This document shows positions 61,069 through 64,000 of a stretch of 64,000 nucleotides of DNA, piece after piece. A model generated the notes under the pieces. The model did not search any database. It saw only the letters and a list, made by a program, of their open reading frames with translations, and was not told the origin of the DNA. Both the position numbers and the translations under genes were made by a program. Numbering within the stretch: the stretch's first letter is position 1; every line of letters starts with the position of its first letter. The stretch comes from Bacteroidales bacterium (GTDB lineage: Bacteria > Bacteroidota > Bacteroidia > Bacteroidales > UBA4417), in assembly GCA_016707705.1 (NCBI GenBank), contig JADJHD010000051.1:62001-126000 (forward strand), in the 5' to 3' direction.

Positions 61069-61758
61069 TTACTGACTGGCAAATCTATAGCCAATCCCTG
61101 ATTCAGTGAGAATATAGGCCGGATTTGCAGGATCATCCTCAAGTTTTTTCCGGAGCTGTGCGATAAACACTCTCAAATACTGGGTTTGCTCCAGGTATCC
61201 ATGTCCCCAGACTTCTTTCAGAATAAACTGGTGTGTCAGCACTTTACCTTCATTTTTAGCCAGAAGTGCCAGCATGGTGAATTCAGTGGACGTTAACTTT
61301 ACAATCTCATCGTTTTTCTTAACCACATGTCCGGTTAAATCAATGGAAAGTGAATTGAAATTCAGGATGGGATTCTGAGCATTTTCATTTTGTGCCAGTC
61401 GCATTGCAGAGCGTATCCGCGCCAGCAGTTCCCCACTGCGAAAGGGTTTGGTCAGGTAATCCATGGCACCGTTATCAAGGGCGGTGATGATATCCTCCTC
61501 CGAGCTTCTGACAGAAAGCACAATAATGGGCAGGGTGTACCATTCCCGCAATTTCTTCAGGATTGACTGTCCGTCTTCATCAGGAAGTCCCAGATCCAAA
61601 AGAATCATGGATGGCTTATGGGTAGCTGCTGAAATCAATCCCTCCTTGCCATTTGCAGCCACAATAACCGAATAATGGTTGGCACTGAGGGTAATATCCA
61701 GCAGTCTCCTAATCTGGATTTCATCATCAATAACCAATATCAGGTTTTCTGAATTCAT
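61069..61758 (-). CDS. kdpE: Response regulator KdpE
   Basis: 229 residues. Receiver domain with IDDE (10-13), phospho-acceptor D55 (in MILLDLGLPDEDG) and the KPF motif. A winged-helix domain ends in PAYILTESGIGYRF, as in KdpE. It is encoded 10 bp downstream of kdpD, as usual. It is expected to activate kdpFABC at low potassium; those genes are outside the window. The next gene on this strand is the T9SS carboxylesterase, after a 149-bp gap (60920-61068). Confidence 0.92.
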   Translation of the reverse strand: MNSENLILVIDDEIQIRRLLDITLSANHYSVIVAANGKEGLISAATHKPSMILLDLGLPDEDGQSILKKLREWYTLPIIVLSVRSSEEDIITALDNGAMDYLTKPFRSGELLARIRSAMRLAQNENAQNPILNFNSLSIDLTGHVVKKNDEIVKLTSTEFTMLALLAKNEGKVLTHQFILKEVWGHGYLEQTQYLRVFIAQLRKKLEDDPANPAYILTESGIGYRFASQ

Positions 61759-61768
61759 GCCAGTAAAG

Positions 61769-64000
61769 TTAATCCTTGATTTCCAAAGTGGATGTAATTG
61801 TAGGAACTTTTACTGTAATCCGGGCACCCCCATTTTTTCTGTTCTCCACTTTTACGCTTCCGTTGAGGGCTTCAACGAAACCTTTCACAATCGACAAACC
61901 CAATCCGGTGCCGCCGGGGACTGAATTATCCGCACGGTAAAATTTATCAAAAACGAAGGGAATGGAGAGATCGTTGAATCCCGGTCCGCGATCCATGACT
62001 TCCATGAACAGGAATCCTGCATCAAAATACATTTTTATCCTGATGGTTGTCTTTGGAGGAGCGTACTGCGTAGCATTCAGCACAAGATTGTGAAGGATTT
62101 GCTCCATTAATCCAAAATCCAGCTTTACCAATGGCAGGGAATCGGGAATAACCACATCGGTTTTGAAATTTTCAAGTTCCTTTTTCAGGGTTCGAAGAAC
62201 CTTACCCGCAAGATCATGAACATCCTGCCAGTCGGCATGAGGCTTTATCCTGTCCGATTCAAGGCGCGACATATTCAGCAGGTTTTCAATGAGCCGGTTT
62301 AATCGTTCCGATGCCGTAAAAATTTCATCCGAAAGTTGCCGGAAAGTTGATTTGTCAAGATCAACATTTAGCATGGTATCCGAAGCCCCCATGATGGTAG
62401 CCACCGGAATTCGCAATTCATGGGAAATCGAATTAAAGAGGGTTTTGTAGAGTTTTTCGGATTCATTGAGGATGGAAGCCTTCAATGCAAGTGAATTCAG
62501 AAATTCTCTTTCTATGGCATTGGAGACTTGTGTTCTGAAGGTGTTCCAGAACAGATCCATATCAATGTTCATGGCTTGTTTGTGCAGCAGTGCCACCACT
62601 CCGGGCTTGAGTTTATTCCCGTTCAGAGCATAAAAGGTATAGGATGAGGAGGGAAGGGTATCGGTGAATTTCCCGGCTTTGCCTGAGTGATAATACACCC
62701 ATGAAGCAATGCTCCTGTCGGCTTCGTTAATAACGATATCCGTTTCTGCGTAAAGCTTTTCTCCCAATTCACTGTTATTTCCGGGTAGGAAAAAGGCACT
62801 TTCAAGATTGAAGGATTTGCGGATGGCTTTAATGGAGACAGAAATTACCTCTTCTATACCGGAAGCATGTGAAAGATCCCTGGTGAGCTGATACAAGGCA
62901 TTTGTTCTTTCCTCCCGCTCCCTTGTCAGTCGCTCCTGTTTTCTTACCCTGGTCGTAAGGATGCCATTCAGAAGGGCTATGATAAAGAACATGCCAAGCA
63001 TCAATACGTCTTCTGCCTTACTGATATGAAGGGTGAATTCGGGTGGGATGAAGAAATAATTCCATAGAATGGCACATAGAAAAGCTGACAGCAGGATAGG
63101 GCCGATTCCGTAGAAAATTGCCAGCATTGAAATCATGAAAAGCATGGCAAAAGAAACCACCTGATATCCAAGTACAGCCTTGAAGGGATAAAAGGCAAGG
63201 GCTGTCAATATGGTGATTAATCCGGAGATAAAGTATTGCACAAATCCTGAGGAGTAGGAAAGCAAGGAGCTGTATTCCCTGGTTTTGTCATCATTCTCAA
63301 CATTTGAGCCCATCACGTAAATGTCAATATTGCCGCTATGTTCAATGAGCCTGTTGATATAGCTGTTCAATCTGTGTGTTGCCAGCAGATTGGGCTTTCT
63401 GGGTTTTGAGATTACGATATGAGAAATGTTTTCCTTTCTGGCGATATTCAGAACCGTTTTTACATAGTCATTTCCGGAGGTTGTGATTAACTCGGCTCCA
63501 AGTTGCTTGGCGAGAAGGATATTTCTGGAAAGTTTTTCCTGCTGAATTTTCGACAATTTTCCTGAAGGCTCAATGTATAGGGCAACCAGTCCTGCACCCA
63601 TGGTATTTGCAAGATTTTTTGCCCATCTGATCAGATTTATTGACTGACTGCTCTGATTGATTACAGCCATGAGCCTTAATCCCGATTTCCAGGGACCGGA
63701 AATCCTTTTTTGCCGCATATATTGCCGAAGCTGGCTGTCGACCCTATCGGCAACAATTCTCAGGGCCATTTCACGAAGAGCGGTAATATTGCCTTTCCTG
63801 AAGAAGTTGCGTGTTGCTTCCCTGGTCTGTTGAGGTGAATATACTTTCCCCTCATCGAACCGCTGGAGTAATTCTACTGGTGTCAGATCCACCAGTTCAA
63901 TTTCTTCCGCTGATTCAAAAATTTCATCCGGAAGGGTTTCCCGGACAATTATTCCGGTGATTTGGGCAACGGTATCTGCCCGGCTTTCAAGGTGCTGGAC
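61769..64000 (-). CDS. kdpD: Sensor kinase KdpD (5' end outside window)
   Basis: The frame runs open to the window edge (744 codons visible). The N-terminal KdpD ATPase part starts beyond 64000, but its end is visible: VQHLESRADTVAQITGI and ETLPDEIFESAEEIELVDLTP, typical of KdpD. An apparent internal start at 63892 is a GTG within this segment, not the true start. Next come a UspA-like domain (about 63700-63350), four membrane helices (about 63250-62950), a GAF-like region, HisKA (SISHELRIPVA) and HATPase. Reports K+ limitation or turgor; its regulator kdpE follows at 10 bp. Confidence 0.93.
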   Translation of the reverse strand, partial: VQHLESRADTVAQITGIIVRETLPDEIFESAEEIELVDLTPVELLQRFDEGKVYSPQQTREATRNFFRKGNITALREMALRIVADRVDSQLRQYMRQKRISGPWKSGLRLMAVINQSSQSINLIRWAKNLANTMGAGLVALYIEPSGKLSKIQQEKLSRNILLAKQLGAELITTSGNDYVKTVLNIARKENISHIVISKPRKPNLLATHRLNSYINRLIEHSGNIDIYVMGSNVENDDKTREYSSLLSYSSGFVQYFISGLITILTALAFYPFKAVLGYQVVSFAMLFMISMLAIFYGIGPILLSAFLCAILWNYFFIPPEFTLHISKAEDVLMLGMFFIIALLNGILTTRVRKQERLTREREERTNALYQLTRDLSHASGIEEVISVSIKAIRKSFNLESAFFLPGNNSELGEKLYAETDIVINEADRSIASWVYYHSGKAGKFTDTLPSSSYTFYALNGNKLKPGVVALLHKQAMNIDMDLFWNTFRTQVSNAIEREFLNSLALKASILNESEKLYKTLFNSISHELRIPVATIMGASDTMLNVDLDKSTFRQLSDEIFTASERLNRLIENLLNMSRLESDRIKPHADWQDVHDLAGKVLRTLKKELENFKTDVVIPDSLPLVKLDFGLMEQILHNLVLNATQYAPPKTTIRIKMYFDAGFLFMEVMDRGPGFNDLSIPFVFDKFYRADNSVPGGTGLGLSIVKGFVEALNGSVKVENRKNGGARITVKVPTITSTLEIKD

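Noticed and set aside
63892..64000. Internal start at 63892 as the true N-terminus of KdpD
   Set aside because: The frame continues to the window edge with typical KdpD sequence; the GTG at 63892 lies within that sequence.

Overview
The window looks like a chromosomal segment of a Bacteroidota bacterium, probably Bacteroidales or a near relative. The evidence is: two secreted enzymes with type IX secretion (T9SS) C-terminal sorting domains, a TonB receptor/DUF4249 pair, a DUF4175 protein, a GH92 mannosidase, an RprXY-type two-component pair, starts without clear Shine-Dalgarno sites, and repeated TAnnTTTG promoter elements of the Bacteroidota sigma factor. No integrase, transposase, CRISPR array or rRNA was found. 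Two tRNA genes are present.

Layout. 1-1.7 kb: 3' truncated DUF4175 protein (minus). 2-3.5 kb: gltX. 3.8-10 kb: tight envelope operon (TonB receptor, DUF4249 lipoprotein, MG2/plug-like protein, small secreted protein). 10-12.6 kb: cytochrome c, then glnS followed by its own tRNA-Gln. 12.7-13.7 kb: G-rich 171-bp tandem repeats and 136-bp direct repeats. 13.7-18.4 kb: folB, Cys-rich CWC protein, tRNA-Cys, xanthine dehydrogenase-type subunits. 18.4-21.9 kb: thiolase, 3-hydroxyacyl-CoA dehydrogenase and enoyl-CoA hydratase (minus). 22-26 kb: tsaB and a HlyD/TolC efflux pair. 26-29 kb: T9SS M1 peptidase and an AlkD-like protein. 29.2-31.8 kb: RprXY two-component system, a 10-bp-phased TTAAC operator array and a candidate small RNA. 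31.9-38.1 kb: pgi, cytidylate-kinase-like protein, duplicated ABC ATPase, RNase R. 38.3-41.1 kb: small membrane and zinc-ribbon proteins (GYF_2/CD225, DUF2752, Yip1, anchored zinc ribbon). 41.3-46 kb: UbiA prenyltransferase, lipoprotein esterase, MORN-type repeat protein, nadA (minus). 46-49.3 kb: AT-rich gap, rpiB, lutB, secreted unknown. 49.3-50.2 kb: second modular repeat field. 50.2-64 kb, all minus: DEAD helicase, GH73 glucosaminidase, GH92, soluble PAS kinase, a retropepsin/4x glycogen-binding-domain pair, T9SS carboxylesterase, kdpE and 5' truncated kdpD.

Most genes are housekeeping or envelope functions. The parts most worth following up are the divergent regulatory region between rprX and pgi (four TTAAC boxes at exact 10-bp period, two divergent TAnnTTTG elements, a structured RNA ending in a strong terminator), the GYF/CD225/DUF2752/zinc-ribbon membrane cluster, the four-gene TonB operon whose third protein carries a plug-like segment without a barrel, the overlapping retropepsin/carbohydrate-binding pair, and two intergenic repeat fields about 36 kb apart built from the same modules.

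All functions are assigned by reading motifs by eye; no database search was run.
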